The notes: generated from the letters alone by a model not told the origin. A stretch of DNA of 64,000 nt from Druceiella hillmani (GCA_039881145.1 JAYKKI010000006.1:16092501-16156500); one strand, 5' to 3'; positions 1 through 12,601 are shown, counted from the stretch's first letter. A program made the numbers and translations.

Positions 1-394
1 ATCCACAATCAGACGCTGTAAATATAGTCTCATTATATAGTAGTTAATAAAATGATTGATATTAATAATGAAGAAAAATTTCTTAAGTGTAAAAATTAGA
101 GTCAAGTGATCATAAATACTTCATGTAAAATTATATTAGAAAATGATATGGCTTTTAGTGATTTTGAATGTAATAGTGATGATCTTTCAGTGTCTAATAT
201 AATTTATTATTTACTGAAAGCTTCAACTAATTTATTTTTAAATAATTATGTAAAATTCATAAACAATAAATTGAATGGCCCCGAAACTGAAAAGAGAAAC
301 CTGAGTACATTACTTCAGTCATAAATATTTTTTACTTTTCATGTAATTTGTAAAATTGAAAGTTGATCCGCAATATTAAATATATCTTATTTAA

Positions 395-505
395 CCTTAT
401 TGTGCTGAAATATTGTATTATACAACAACCTTGAACTGAATTATTGTATTTATACAATAACCATGAACTTGTGCTGAAATATTGTATTTATACAACAACC
501 TTTTA
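395..505. repeat. short imperfect tandem repeat
   Basis: About three imperfect copies of a roughly 40-base unit containing gctgaaatattgtat and tacaacaacctt. No coding potential is seen. Confidence 0.6.
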
Positions 506-704
506 CTATAGGTTTCTTTGAGTGGGCACACTGCCTCTTATATTGTTCAATACATCTAATACTCTATTCATTCAAATTGTATTATTCAATATATATATTC
601 AATAATATTTTTAATTGATGTAAAGTCAAAATATGTATGCGTGAGCACCTACTGGCGATGACGTCACGTAATCACATGGGAGGCCTTGTGTAGTAGTAGG
701 TGTT

Positions 705-772
705 GCACATATACACATACACACATATATATATACATATTAAGCATACACATACACATATATATATACAGC
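705..772. repeat. CA/TA simple repeat
   Basis: Alternating acacat and atatat tracts, with the block tacacatacacatatatatatac occurring in two near-identical versions. Confidence 0.75.
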
Positions 773-774
773 CT

Positions 775-1075
775 AAGGTCCATCTATGTCTAAAGGCTTT
801 AGACCCATTTCCATTTTACCACTTCTATCTACAGTATTCAAACATATAGTTTATTCCCAATTAGTTAGCTTTCTTTTTAAGCATCGTCTTTGCAATCCCT
901 TTAAATCTGTTTTCAAAGCGGGTCTTCAACAGTACCAGTTAAGGTTACTGATGACTTTGCTATGAACAATACTTAATGTCTATTCTCGTTCTAATTATGT
1001 GGGCTTTGATCTTTTATTAGCATGAGTGAAGTCAGTTTACATTTCTCAAACTTTACTGGAATGATTAAGTACAAG
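775..1075 (+). pseudogene. LINE reverse transcriptase fragment
   Basis: Conceptual translation, with frame changes, gives the LINE reverse-transcriptase block that reads like LRPISILPLLSTVFKHIVY, followed by a PFKSVFKAGLQ stretch resembling the family 'NPFQSGFRxGHST' motif. Frameshifts and stops follow. Only about 300 bases are recognisable and neither end of the element is visible. The clade is uncertain (jockey or CR1 like). Confidence 0.5.
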
Positions 1076-1456
1076 TATTAAGTAAAACTGTAAGTAATTA
1101 AATCACAAATAATTGCATAATTTAACAATTAATAGTGAATATTGTATAGTATTTCATCATTATTTATTTATTACCATATCGAATACTATTTCATCGTTCT
1201 TCATTTATTCATGAAAAACATTAATATAATTTTAGTGCTATGGTAATTTAAATTTTATTTACATGTAATTTTACTACTAATGAAATTAGTTACATGAGAA
1301 ATACCACGAATAAGCTTCAAAAAAGTTTAATAATATGATGGATCGTATTATTCGTTCTCTAAATCAACGGTAATAAAAACTTAAATTTAAAATTTTTTTT
1401 AGGAAATACTGCTTTCAACATTTTGTTATTAAAACTAAATGTCTAATTTTCAAATA

Positions 1457-1703
1457 TTGAATATATTTTGCGTTAATTTTGTAGAAATTAATTATTCACA
1501 ATTAAATGAAACTACGTGATGTAGTATTATTTCTACTTTCTTTAAGTTCGTTATACTAACAATTAAATGAAACTATGTGATGTAGTATTATTTCTACTTT
1601 CTTTAAGTTCTTTTAATTTTTCTTTATTTAAGTTTCTTAAATAAAGAACTTAAAGAAAGTAGAAATAACACTACATCACGTAGTTTCATTTAATTGTGTC
1701 TAA
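1457..1703. mobile_element. foldback (palindromic) element, copy 1
   Basis: Member of a foldback family whose outer flank reads gcgttaattttgtagaaatt and whose arm begins attaaatgaaactacgtgat. Here the left arm is present twice in a row (near 1503 and 1561) and the inverted right arm lies at 1640-1697. The central part with the hammerhead-like motif is missing and is replaced by a short AT-rich hairpin. This is a derived, rearranged copy. Confidence 0.75.
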
Positions 1704-2033
1704 TTTTCAATAAACTGAAGATTTTTTTATATGATTAGTGGAACAGACTAATGTATAGTAATAGTATTAAGAAGGAATTTATTTTACAATCTCTCAATCT
1801 CCAATTTCGTCATTCGCTAAATATGTAACACATAACATGTAACAGAATTTAGTAAGTAATAAATATTAAAACTATGTTTATAATTATTTTTTTCAATTGA
1901 AGACGTGTGATGCCAGATTTCTGGTATGTTATAAAAGCTTTTAGAATATTTCTTGTAGGGTATACAAAAAGTGTGGCATTCAAACTTCTGTTCAGTTTGC
2001 AATTGAGTAATCGGCGAGTAAAGAATAAATTTA

Positions 2034-3214
2034 AAATGGAAGTATTTCGAAGTGAACTTAGAGGACTCTTCCCTCATGAATGTCGTTTAGAGCAAAAAAT
2101 GAGCAAAGCATCACACAAAATATACACAACGATGGGTGAAGTTATGCCCTCTTACAATACAGCCAACCACTGGTTCCAAAGATTCAAAGAAGAGAATTTT
2201 GACCGGTCCGATAAACCTCATCTAAAGTGACCTCATACAATGGATTTAGAAAAATTTAAAGGCCTTATTGAAATAGATCCTAGATGAAGGTCACATTGTT
2301 TGGCGAAGCTATTTTCATGCTTTCATATTGCAATTGAAAAACAACTTTGAGAAAGAAGTGGAAATATTCCATTTGGCTACCACATGAGCTAACACCATTT
2401 CAATTTCAGAGGAGAGCTAATGTGTGCTTGGAGCTACTGAGTTCCCATCATACCAATGAGGCTAAAGTATCTGGTTACAGGACATGAAAAGTTGGTAGCT
2501 TATGTTAACTTTTATCGTAAATGCCAGTGGCTAGGTGCTGGAGAAAAATGTGTACTTAGGCCAAAATATAATATTGGACAAAAGACACTTTTGAGTGCAT
2601 GGTGGGTTATAAATAGAAGTTATTCATAATGAGTTAATAATAATAAGTTTGAAGTTATTCATGAGAAGTTATTCATAATGAGTTAATAATAATGAGAAGT
2701 TATTCATAATGAGTTTGAAGTTAATAATACAATTACAGCTAAGATTTATTGTGAACAATTGAGCAAAGTCACCGCTAAACTTCTTTCAAATCAAAGCAAA
2801 GTTTATTTTCTACATGACAATGCTCGACCCCACATAGCAAAAGTAATGCGTGAAAGCTACTTTCACTTGGATGGAGTATGCTGCTTCACCCACTATACTA
2901 CCCATTAGAATCTTTTGCCATATAATTAGCACCTAAATTATTAGATAGAGAGCGAGAGTGTTTCGCCATATAATCACCAGATAATCATTCAAGTAACAAA
3001 TAAATAAATAACCAGCAATATTTTAACACGTTTCGCTCTTTTGTCTAATAAATTATATGATAGAAAATTCAAAGACGAAAGTCATATCAAAATCGAACTT
3101 CACCGGTTTTCCAGTCAAAGGTCCAAAGATTTCTACAAGGATGGAACTTTAGCTCTGCCTACACGTTGGCGAGAAGTGTTAGATACCAATGGTACTTACA
3201 TAATTAATGATTGA
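2034..3214 (+). pseudogene. mariner transposase, degenerate
   Basis: The N-terminal helix-turn-helix region is open from the ATG at 2036 to a stop near 2230 and reads FRSELRGLFPHECRLEQKMS, then a WFQRFKEENFD block, as in mariner. Downstream, across several stops and frameshifts, are a QWLGAGEK block, LLSAWW, the second-aspartate motif HDNARPH near 2817, and a C-terminus reading FYKDGTLALPTRW ending at 3214. The first catalytic Asp appears replaced by His (VTGHEK near 2471-2490), and about 130 extra bases sit before the third-Asp region. The element is dead. Confidence 0.8.
2618..2735. repeat. short repeat inside the mariner remnant
   Basis: Three to four copies of gttattcataatgagtt separated by 15-30 bases. 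They interrupt the transposase just after its LLSAWW motif, probably a local expansion after the element died. Confidence 0.6.
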
Positions 3215-4347
3215 TTTTATGACTACGTATGAAAGTTGAAAATTTGTGTACAGAGATGGCGGAGTTATAAGTCGCTAACCTTATAATAAATAATGAATTA
3301 CTTTTACTATATGCCCATTTTTAATTTCTGAATACTCTTAAAAATGTTTTTTTCCTAATAGTAGCTAGAAGATTTGAGAAACGTTCACACTGGACAAATA
3401 AAGGCAGTGTTTCCAAAGCACTTCGAGTACCACATTTCTAGTCGATACGAAGAATTAAATCTTCTATAAATAACAACACGGGAGCATCAGAGAAACAACA
3501 AATAATATTACCTCTGCACTAAAAGAAAGCACCATCAGTTAATTGGTTCCACCATTTTATTTTCAGTGATAAGAACTTGAAAAGTTAGGAGAGCTCAAAA
3601 TGACCAATCGAGCTGAATGACAATGATATGCTTGAATGATAATACACATGAAGTAGCACATGCGTTACACTCACAGCACCATAGAAAATCAGCTTCACTC
3701 TGTTATTAGCTAGTGTCGGTGAGATGGATACCACACCAACTGACTCATGCCGACTGGATTGCTTACAGTCAATGAGTCACTGCTCTTGTATCTAGCAACG
3801 AAGGCAGGATTTAGTACAAAAACCACACAAAGGTCACAAGAAAAAGAGCCACTAACTCAATCCAAAAAGTGGATAAGACTCCACCAGACAAAGTTTCTTA
3901 GTCTTATAGGATTGTTTCACACTGCTGGCAGGATGTTAATCATGGTGATGTCATGGTATATTACATATTTCTATATCAAGGTGAAATTATCACCAATGAC
4001 TTGTAAATCAACAAACTTTATGAAGTTGGCTACAACCATACAAAACAGAGGAAATAGTATCCAGTTTTACACAATTACGCTTGTTTTTGTTCATCTGTTG
4101 CTTCTACCGTCTATTAAAATCTGATAGAGCTGGTTTGGACTATAGTTTAACAGCCAGTATTCTCTCTGCACCTTGAATTTTCTGATTGAAATCATCTTAA
4201 AAGCATATTCACCAAATTCTTTGAAAGCCAACTTACTGAGCTTTAGGAGCTCAACATCCTGTCATCACTTAATAAATACTTTCATTTATCATATTGGTGA
4301 CTGACAATGTTTTGTAATCAAACAAATTCTGTAATTTGAAAAGGCAA
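3215..4347. other. unassigned stretch
   Basis: No gene recognised. The longest open frame, 3747-4124 plus (125 codons), has no motif I can name and no supporting context, so it is not called as a gene. The sequence may be old transposon DNA. Confidence 0.4.
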
Positions 4348-4964
4348 TTAATGGTTTGAGTTCCGACGAGCGCTATCGCGCTTGTGTGTGTACTAACTAA
4401 ATTTGCCACGAATGCAACGGCGCTCGCGAAATCAGTTGCTGTTTAGCGCGCGGTAGGGGAGGTCGCTCGCATGCATCGCTAAGTTTTTATATTTCTACAT
4501 GTTACATAAGGTTCAAAAAAGAAAATTCCAGGAAAAGAAAATTTTTAATCCAGAAATGTCGGAATATGAAAATAATTCGAGTGAAAATGATCGTTTCTCA
4601 AGTTGTGAAGAAAGTGATAGTGAGAGTGACATTGTGGTGCGCTCGCAATTTGGTATAATGCAAATTTTGTGTGATAGTGATAATAACAATTGTTTTGTTG
4701 ATACGGAGGATGTACCGGACTGTGAAAATGCGACGTGAACTTTATTTCAGTTTTTGTTATAATTTTTGTTCACAATATATATTTCCATAATTTTCTTTGT
4801 ATTTTATTATCCTTGTATAAGTTTTTATTGAGAAAACACTGAAAAAATTATTGAAATTGGATAATTTTTGGGAGATACAGTTTTTTAAATGATATCAATA
4901 ACAAAAGATTTCTTTGGCATTTTTAAGTATATATGAGTAAAAACCATGGCACTAAAACGGTTAA
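4348..4964 (+). mobile_element. miniature piggyBac element, copy A, with TTAA flanks
   Basis: Flanked by TTAA at 4348-4351 and 4961-4964. The right end in reverse complement reads TTAACCGTTTTAGTGCCATGG. The left end is a mutated form of the family end TTAACCGTTTGAGTGCCGAC, followed by GC-rich subterminal palindromes (cgagcgctatcgcgc). TTAA target duplication is the hallmark of piggyBac. The element carries one short acidic reading frame and no transposase catalytic domain. Confidence 0.85.
4556..4738 (+). CDS. acidic piggyBac N-terminal-like reading frame (copy A)
   Basis: An open frame of 60 codons starts MSEYENNSSENDRFSSCEES and is rich in Ser, Asp, Glu and Asn. Such acidic leaders are typical of the N-terminus of piggyBac transposases. 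No DDE domain follows before the element's right end. Upstream in-frame codons back to an ATG at 4499 are not part of the shared reading frame of other copies, so I favour the inner ATG. The same frame is kept in copy E and, with damage, in copies B, C and D. Whether it is translated is unknown. Confidence 0.45.
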   Translation: MSEYENNSSENDRFSSCEESDSESDIVVRSQFGIMQILCDSDNNNCFVDTEDVPDCENAT

Positions 4965-7284
4965 AGGAAACTTCTGAAACTTCCTTATACTTGTAAATTG
5001 ATAGTTCTTTGTATGGTCGAAAAACCCATTAAGATAATTCCTGGTATAGCAATATAAAATATTAATTTGAATATAGTTTAAGTAGGTACTAAATATGGTT
5101 TTGTTGTTAACATAATAATTATTTTGTTATCAAAATTTTTACATATTGCCATTCAACAAAATTGTTGTTTAAGACTTCAGGACAACACCCATCGATAGCT
5201 TAGGCACTGACGTAGTTGGGACAGGAAAATAAAAAAGCTTTCACTGGAAAACAAATTTTTATTAGAATCAAAGTTATAGAATAGTAAGACGAAGATTTAA
5301 CTGAAGTTGAAAGAACTGCTCCATACAGAAGATCTGATAAAGGAAAATCTAAGAAAGGGTTGTAAGTTTGGAAATATTTGAGTGCGATAGACGGGTGGTG
5401 GAATGTATTTTCTGGGGCAGTGTTGCGCAATGTATGGTCAGAAAGAGGAAATTAAATTTTATGTCAATAGTTTTTCCTAGTTCTGTTTTGCCATAATATT
5501 TTCCTTTTTTCATCAGATTAATAATGTATACATAATTTCCACTCCGAATTTGTTGGACACATACCTTTGTTATTTATTAAATCTTTTTACAGGGATTTTA
5601 CCTTCTTATTGCTTTACTTTGATTGCCATCATTTCATAGATTTATTTGCATATTTGATAACAATTTACGCAATACTGTTTACTGTATATATAGTATTGCC
5701 ACGTTATGATTACCAGGTACTATTTGTAGATATATATGCAGTTCTTTTGCTTTGTTTAATTATGATATATGGTTTTGTTGTATTCTTAAATATTTATTTT
5801 AATTTAATTTTTTTTTAAATTTAATATTTAAATTTGAAGTTGCAATTTTATATTGGTAAATCTTGCTGACAATGGCCGTTCTTATATTCATAAAGCATTT
5901 AGTCCAAAATTATATTAATTTTCTTTTCAAAACGCTCTTCAATTTTAGTAACATAATGGGGTAAAGTACCTCAACAATACACAGTTGTGTTTTGTTCACC
6001 CGCCATAGGCCTATGCGTTAATGAAACTTCCTGAATAATAATTGTGTTTTGGCAAAAAAGGTAAAATTTTTGATTTTGAATATTAAAATGTTTTTGTGTT
6101 TTGCAAATTACGTGACAATTAAATTTTAAGGGGGAAGTGTTATTTTTATATTTAATTTGATTATAATACTACTTGAGAACCAAATGACTGCATTGCTTCA
6201 TACTGGCATAAACTAGATGGCACAGAAAGGACTCTCATCGAACAGCATAGCGCAGGCAAAAATAATGCGCATAATAACAGTGCAAATGTGCACTCTTCTC
6301 AGACTGTGCAATTTGGGGCTTCTCTGAATTGTAGGATCTAGTTCATAAATTAGTGAGAAGGTTAAGAGGTATATTACGAATTTATTGGGTACGCCAGAGT
6401 CTAGTCAGTAAAAGACTGAATTAATATGACATGGCGATTTCTCTGGACAGATATAAGCCCATATTTCAAGAAATAGAGAAGCATTGAACAAATATATAAA
6501 AATTATGGATACGATAATGTACATTTTGACAATTATGAAACTACGGTCACTAGTCTATGTGTATGCTGAGAAAAATAAATTAAATCATTAGTTTAATTCA
6601 CAAACTAAGACTGTAGAAAAAAATGGATATGAGGGTTTGCAAGTAGAAATCGGGAAATGTTATTCTGATAACCCATATCTACCAGCATTGCTGGAGTGAG
6701 GAATTTCAACAAATCTCTTTATACAGGTTTTATGATTAATTTTCCAATATAAGGCAACAATTTGAATTTAAGCATCAACATGAATGAAGCTGCATGTTCT
6801 ATTGTCCCTACCGAAGCTCTCAAGATACGAGTGTGAAAGCGAAACAGTGTGTTAATGAAATCACCAGCGCAGAAGGGAGCATCATTGTTACTGTGGTGTG
6901 CACTATGAGTATTTTAGATAATATTCATATTTCCAAGCAAGTACGTGAAAGCTGAGTTACTAGATGGAGCCACCGCTACTGATTCTAGGCACATGACATC
7001 TGAACTGTTTTTTAGATTGGCTCAAAAAATTTCAAGTATCAGACTAAACCATTGAGGCCCTTCCACTGCTACTAATTCTGGACAACTATTTGTCTCGTAC
7101 AAGTATAGACGCTGTTAACTGTTGCGGAAAAAATTTTATTTATGTACTAATCATACTTCTGACATTTTTCCCCTTTGAAAAATCATTTCTCTAAACGATG
7201 TGAAAAACCAATGCTAAATTATTTTGCGAGATTGATCAAAATATATCAAATTGCATAATTACTTAATGGTCTTTATGCTAAAAC
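4965..7284. other. unassigned AT-rich stretch
   Basis: No recognisable gene. Short open frames at 5200-5430 minus and 5567-5818 plus have no nameable motif; the latter is a hydrophobic, low-complexity translation of AT-rich DNA. It is probably ancient repeat DNA. Confidence 0.4.
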
Positions 7285-7680
7285 TGCTACTGTTTCTAAT
7301 GCTATGTTGGGTTTTAAGGTTGGTGGCGTATGGACATTCAATTTTTTCACAGAGGTAGTTGTCTTGCCAGTCATATAACAGACAGGTCTTTGGAAAAGAC
7401 ATATCACCCAGGGATAAGCCAAATAAAGATAAATCCACCAGATATAAAGCAACAAGTATCTCTCATCCGAGACCAAGTAAATATTGACGTCATTTCAGTG
7501 AGTGATGACGAACCACATTGCTCTATCTCCGAATAATATGTTGATACCACCCCACCAGATGAAAATCTTTCCTCATCAACCAACAAACTAGACCCAGAAC
7601 TATCTACATTATTTGAAGAATTATCCCCTTAGCCAAAAGCCAAAGTCTTGGGATAAGCATCGACTTGGAATAAGAGGTCT
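7285..7680 (+). pseudogene. pogo/Tigger-like transposase C-terminal fragment
   Basis: The translation begins near GFKVGGVWTFN, resembling the family 'GFrxaGIyPfN' block that follows the DDE domain of pogo-like transposases. It continues through SHITDRSLEK, then a Pro/Ser-rich linker, then LFEELSP-PKAK at 7609-7645, resembling the 'sPeaLrPyPKA' block of insect pogo-type proteins. Reading requires at least one frame change and there is a stop after ELSP. The DDE core is not visible upstream. Confidence 0.5.
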
Positions 7681-8387
7681 GCAATTATTAGTAGTTCATC
7701 GCACAAAAAATTTTCAGAAGTGAAAATAAACAGAGACCATACAAGAAAAAAGTACAGAATAAAATACCTAAAAAGCCAGTTAATCCACTAAAAAGAAAAA
7801 TTGGCAATGGCATGGATGCCAGGAAGACTGGATTCAGTGTAAAACCTGCACAGAATAGCGGCATGACACATGCACCTCTTACCAGGGTATTGAGGCTTAA
7901 TGTGATATATGAAATTAATATACCACGCACACTTAATATAGTGTATGCACTCTTAAAGTTAAGCGCACTGTTGGGAGACTACTCTCCCGAGAGTACACAT
8001 TTTCCTTCCGTCATTCAAATTAATCATCATTTTTAAATGTTTCTCTTTTTGTTGATTACTTGCAGTATAGACTTCAGAATAATGACATATCTTAACCCTA
8101 CATCGCACTATTTTTTTCTGTGTAAAAAAAATTATGTAGGTTTTCTATGATGTTTAGATAATGAGATTTTTAACTTTTTATTTTTATAGGTTTTGCTGAA
8201 AATGAAGTTTTTTCCATTGTGTCATCTATGTCACACCATGCATTAAGCTTCCTTTTATATTACTGTATATAAGAATGGATTATACTTCATTACAAAGAGA
8301 AAATTATATTTACCAGAGTTATATTCATTATTTATGAAAAGAAAAAAGAAACTTCGGGAGAAAATAAAAATAAGAAAAAAATGTTTT

Positions 8388-8426
8388 GTTGAGTTTCACA
8401 AATAGTAATTATTTGTGAAACTCAAC
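8388..8426. repeat. perfect hairpin inside the piggyBac element
   Basis: Arms gttgagtttcacaaata and tattTgtgaaactcaac flank a five-base loop. The hairpin lies in the 3' part of the transposase region and could be an element-specific subterminal structure. Confidence 0.75.
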
Positions 8427-8449
8427 AATACAATTTTTATCCTTGTTTA

Positions 8450-9912
8450 AACCCAGTTCTGCTTGACATTTACTGCAAGATATATAGCTTTTTTCTTTAC
8501 ATTCAGGATACTTGGATCGCTGATGTTTCGTACCACATAAAGGGTAGTTTTCAATGCTCCATAAGATCATCACATGCTGATGTTGGATGTCCCCATTTTT
8601 TTATTATCGATTTTCCACACATGCACAAGTTTTGCCAACTTCAAAGTGTCGGTGTTTCATTCTGCTTTCCAGCTCTTTTATAAAGTATCCAGCTATTTAT
8701 CACCACCACATATACCACTTCTTTGCCCTGATCCTTATTTTATGTTTCCCTATATATGAATCAAGTAAATCAATACCTCCCATGTATTGTTTGTAAATAT
8801 CCACTATTTTGGGGCAATTTATTTCAAGATACCTTTTTTACTTCTTGTAATATCAACAAATTTTGGGTTGGTTCTTTTTCCACGAAGGATGAGGAAGGTA
8901 TAACAGGTTTACTGTTGTTCCACATTATGGTCACCACATCATTACCCTCTACGTCAGCAACCCACTCCTCAGAATATCCTCTACATTCAAGGCCTTTTTT
9001 AGAATTTGTAAATCTTTGCCTATAATCAACCTTTATTCAAAGTTCCACGTGATTGTATACCTCGTTTGTCTAAATAAGAGATCAAAAAGTCTGTAATTTT
9101 GTTGCTTAGGTATACACCTTGCCAGGTTAACCACTATGCACATGCACCCAAGTTTGGTTCATCTTCATACCTCAGTCATAGATCGTTTTCTGTACCGCAG
9201 TATATTTGGAAATTGTATGCAAAACTCTGATCGTCACATGCAACTAATAACTTATAGCCCCATTTATGTAGCTTTTTTGGTAAATACTGTCGCAAAATAT
9301 TGACTACCTTTGTAGCACACATTTGCTCATCCACTAAAAGAGCCTCTCTTTTAGGTTTCTTTTGGCACTTACGCAATGTTTCTAACACAGGACGTATTTT
9401 ATGTAACTGGTCATATCCAGCAGAGTTTGAAGGTGCAAATGCAAAAACTGAATAATTTTCTCAAAATTACGAAAGGCTATGTTCACCCTCACTAATGGTA
9501 TTCCTAGGTCAGTCGACCAGTACATTTGAGTGCTCGGCAGAGTTGCAATGCTCACAACTAAACAAAAACATAGGTATTTCTTCAAGTCATATGTTATCAT
9601 TGCAAAAGGCTTTGAAGGATTTTTCTGTCATTGTCAAAAAATATAAAAAAAACTGTAAAGGACTTTGTATATGTAAGATGGGAGATTCTAACTTAGTGTT
9701 TGCTGTAAACTCAAGCAGTGGTGGTTGAAAATTTTTTTTTTCCAAACAAAACGACTTTTCTTCTTTTTTATTATAGAAGCAGGATAAGTAGGTAGTAGAC
9801 ATCTTCATCATCATCACTATCGCTTTCTGAAACCTCTTCTTCATCCTCACTTCCAGATGATATAAGCAAATGTCTTTTTATTTGATTGTCATTTAGTTTT
9901 TTGGAAGACATT
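8450..9912 (-). pseudogene. piggyBac transposase (DDE_Tnp_1_7 type), broken
   Basis: The start is at about 9912: MSSKKLNDNQIKRHLLISSG followed by a run of Glu, Asp and Ser typical of piggyBac N-termini. The strongest block is 9176-9388, which includes PKREALLVDEQMCATK and QYLPKKLHKWGYKLLVACDD; DEQM carries the first conserved Asp of the family and CDD the second region. Parts of the middle (9382-9600) are recognisable as the FEKIIQFLH-type region. Frameshifts and stops are scattered throughout, and the C-terminal cysteine-rich end is only weakly visible near 8450-8560. Nonfunctional. Confidence 0.8.
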
Positions 9913-10697
9913 TTCTGTAAAAAAGATAAAATAAAAAAAATGCATGTAAAGACGGACTATCAACTAACAAACAGAAAATTGTGATAAATTTTAAGTTACA
10001 CAAGTTTATTAGTATCTCATATTAAGATCTCTCTATACAAGTTTATTAGTATCTCAAGTTGGAGCAAAATGTTGGTATTATGTGTTTGTCTCTGTAAAAT
10101 AAGAAAGGTTCAATGCACGCGATTCATTATATTTTGTCAAAGATATTGATTATTGAACTAGTAATGCCATTTAACAAAGTTTCCTTGATCCAAGTACCGG
10201 CAAACTCTATTGGTTGTCTGTTTTTATGGTAAAGATGTCACTACCTGTTATAATTTTTAATGGTTGGGATGGATTTTATTTGTAGGACCATATATGTCAC
10301 TGCATGCGATGTAGGGTTAATATTAAAACTGTTTTTGAATACTGTATTTTTATTTTGAAATTTATAGACCTTGGAGTTACACCATTAGGGCACCTTACAC
10401 TCTGAGTGAAATGAAAAATAGAAATGAAACTACAGAAATATTTTAAACAATAAAAATTACAAATGTATGACATTCACAGAATCTGCATTTATAGTATTTT
10501 GTTTGCTAGCATCCACTTAGTTTACTAGATTAATTTTTTGCTTTATAATTTAAATGTACACACATTAATAAAAAATATGATTGATATAGAATGGTTAGTT
10601 TCAGGATTAGAGAGAGGAATTTTAAATTGTGAAGGTACGTATTAATTTATATGTTTTTGTTACTTTCTACATGTAACAGTGTATGTTACATGATGAA

Positions 10698-11365
10698 TTA
10701 ACCGTTTTAGTGCCATGGTTTTTTACTCATATATACTTAAAAATGCTAAAGAAATCTTTTGTTTTTGATGTCATTTACCATTGTCTTGAAAAAAAAACTG
10801 TATCTCTTCCAAAAATTCTCCAATTTTAATACTTTTTTCAGTGTTTTCTTAATAAAAACTTGCACAAGGATAATAAAATACAAAGAAAATTATGGAAATA
10901 TATATTGTGAACAAAAATTATAACAAAAACTGAAATCAAGGTCGCATCGTATTTTCACAGTCCGGTACATCCTCCATATCAGCAAAATAATTGTTATCGT
11001 CACTATTATCACTGTCACTCAAAATTTGCATTACGCTAAATTGTGAGCACACCACAATGTCACTCCCACTATCACTTTCTTCACAACTTGAAAAACGATC
11101 ATTTTCACTCTAATTACTTTCGTATTCCGACATTATGGGTTAAAATTTTCTTTTCCTGGATCCTTTTTATATTGTAATTACTAATAATATTATAATTTGA
11201 ACTTCATGTAACATGTAGAAAAATAAAAAATTAGCGATGCGTGCGAGCGACCTCCCCTACCACATGCTAAACAGCAATTGATTTTGCGAGCTCCATCGCA
11301 TTCGTGGCAAATTTAGTTAGTACGCACAAGAGCGCGATGGCGCTCGTCGGCACTCAAACGATTAA
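10698..11365 (-). mobile_element. miniature piggyBac element, copy B
   Basis: TTAA at 10698-10701 followed by ccgttttagtgccatgg, and ggcactcaaacg before TTAA at 11362-11365. Internal sequence matches copies A and E in inverse orientation. Its acidic frame starts with ATG at 11133 (minus) but has a premature TAG after seven codons, so it is not coding. Confidence 0.85.
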
Positions 11366-11774
11366 TTTACATATTTTTCTCACTGAATACTGAATCTGTG
11401 AACAGGAAAACTATGAATAAGGGGCACTGACAATATAATGACTGACATTGATTAGATATTACCGGTGCCAATGTGCAGCCACATACATCGAGAAGCCCTA
11501 TTTTTAAGAAAGCAAAAAAAATGGTTTACATCATTTTAAGAACTGGGACGTAACAGGTTTGAATTGAAGGCGTTACAATATATGAGGTATTGTAATGCCG
11601 TGAATTCAAAGCTGTTCAAAATAAATGTTATATTGATAATTACCTGTTTTTGTTTTTCTTTTTGGTATTACGTGTTTTCATAAACAGTGTAACCTCGTAA
11701 TATATTGTGGCATTTTGGCCAATATATTTTACGAGGTTAATATATATATTTTATATGATAACATACTATAATTG

Positions 11775-12290
11775 AATCATCATAATGTTTGGCACGACAG
11801 CCCATGGTGGGCCAAGGCCTTCTGTTGGAGATTCTCCCAGGACGTTCTACTCTTCGCCTGGATTTCCTAGTTCTTTATCCTGAGAATGTTAAAATCTTCT
11901 TCCACTGAATCGATCCATCGTAATTTTAGTCTACCTCTTCTACGAGTTGTTAGAGGTTTTGCGATGAAAACTTTCTTTTTTTGAAAAGAAAGTTTGAGGT
12001 TAAAAGAAAACTGGGTTTTCATCTTTCATTCTAGATACGTGGGCAGCCCAGTTCATTCTTTTGATTTTGATGGTTTTTATGACATCAGGCTCACCAAACA
12101 ACCTATAGATTTCTGAGTTAAGACGTCTTCGCCAAATACCATTTTCCTTGACACCCCCAAAAATTCTCCTCAGAACCCTTCTTTCAAAGGCTGCTATTTT
12201 ATTCTCTCCAGTTCTAGTTAAAGGTCAGGTTTCTGAACCACATATTAGAACTGGCAATAATTTAATATGATAACATAAAATTCCATGGTT
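11775..12290 (-). pseudogene. LINE 3' end, C-terminal domain
   Basis: On the minus strand the translation includes FERRVLRRIFGGVKENGIWR, then RLFGEPDVIKTIKIKRMNWA, then HVSRM. These are the blocks following the reverse transcriptase in RTE/jockey-type insect elements. Further on, frameshifted pieces resemble the terminal 'RGRPxxRWID' region. The 3' end lies near 11775. The element is truncated upstream and out of frame in several places. Confidence 0.7.
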
Positions 12291-12595
12291 TTTTACGTAG
12301 TTTCACATTGGTGCCACCAATTTATATCTATGCAGTAAAACTATTCCAACAATGAGGTATATTAATTATACTTGCATCTTCGATTTTTGTCAAGAAAAAT
12401 TCGAAAAAAATAGCAGAATTATCTATTAAAAAGTTTTGTTGAAATAATTTGTATCATATATTTGTTAACCAATAATTTATTCTATCTATAGGAAGATCAC
12501 TTGTTTCACTTAGAAAAATCTTTCAGGATAAACAAAAATAATACGTAAACATATTTTCATAAAAAATTTAAAGACTTTATAAGTATCAATAATGA

Positions 12596-12601
12596 TTTAT
12601 T
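12596..12601 (-). promoter_or_regulatory. candidate Pgi polyadenylation signal
   Basis: tttatt on the plus strand is AATAAA on the Pgi strand, 222 bases after the Pgi stop codon and beyond the 48-bp repeat. Other AATAAA-like sites occur in this AT-rich DNA, so this is only a candidate. Confidence 0.3.

Larger units (their letters stand above)
8092..10320 (-). mobile_element. piggyBac-class transposon with perfect 12-bp inverted ends and TTAA flanks
   Basis: TTAA at 8092-8095 and 10317-10320 bracket terminal inverted repeats CCCTACATCGCA (8096-8107) and TGCGATGTAGGG (10305-10316). The element is about 2.2 kb long. It encodes a decayed piggyBac transposase on the minus strand, starting near 9912. 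A hairpin at 8388-8426 (arms gttgagtttcacaaata) lies near the 3' end of the transposase. The ends match perfectly although the coding region is broken. Confidence 0.9.

Noticed and set aside
650..690. TGACGTCA (CRE-like) site
   Set aside because: An isolated eight-base match with no promoter or gene nearby.
3747..4124. 125-codon plus-strand frame as a possible gene
   Set aside because: No motif, no splice context, biased composition and surrounded by decayed transposons.
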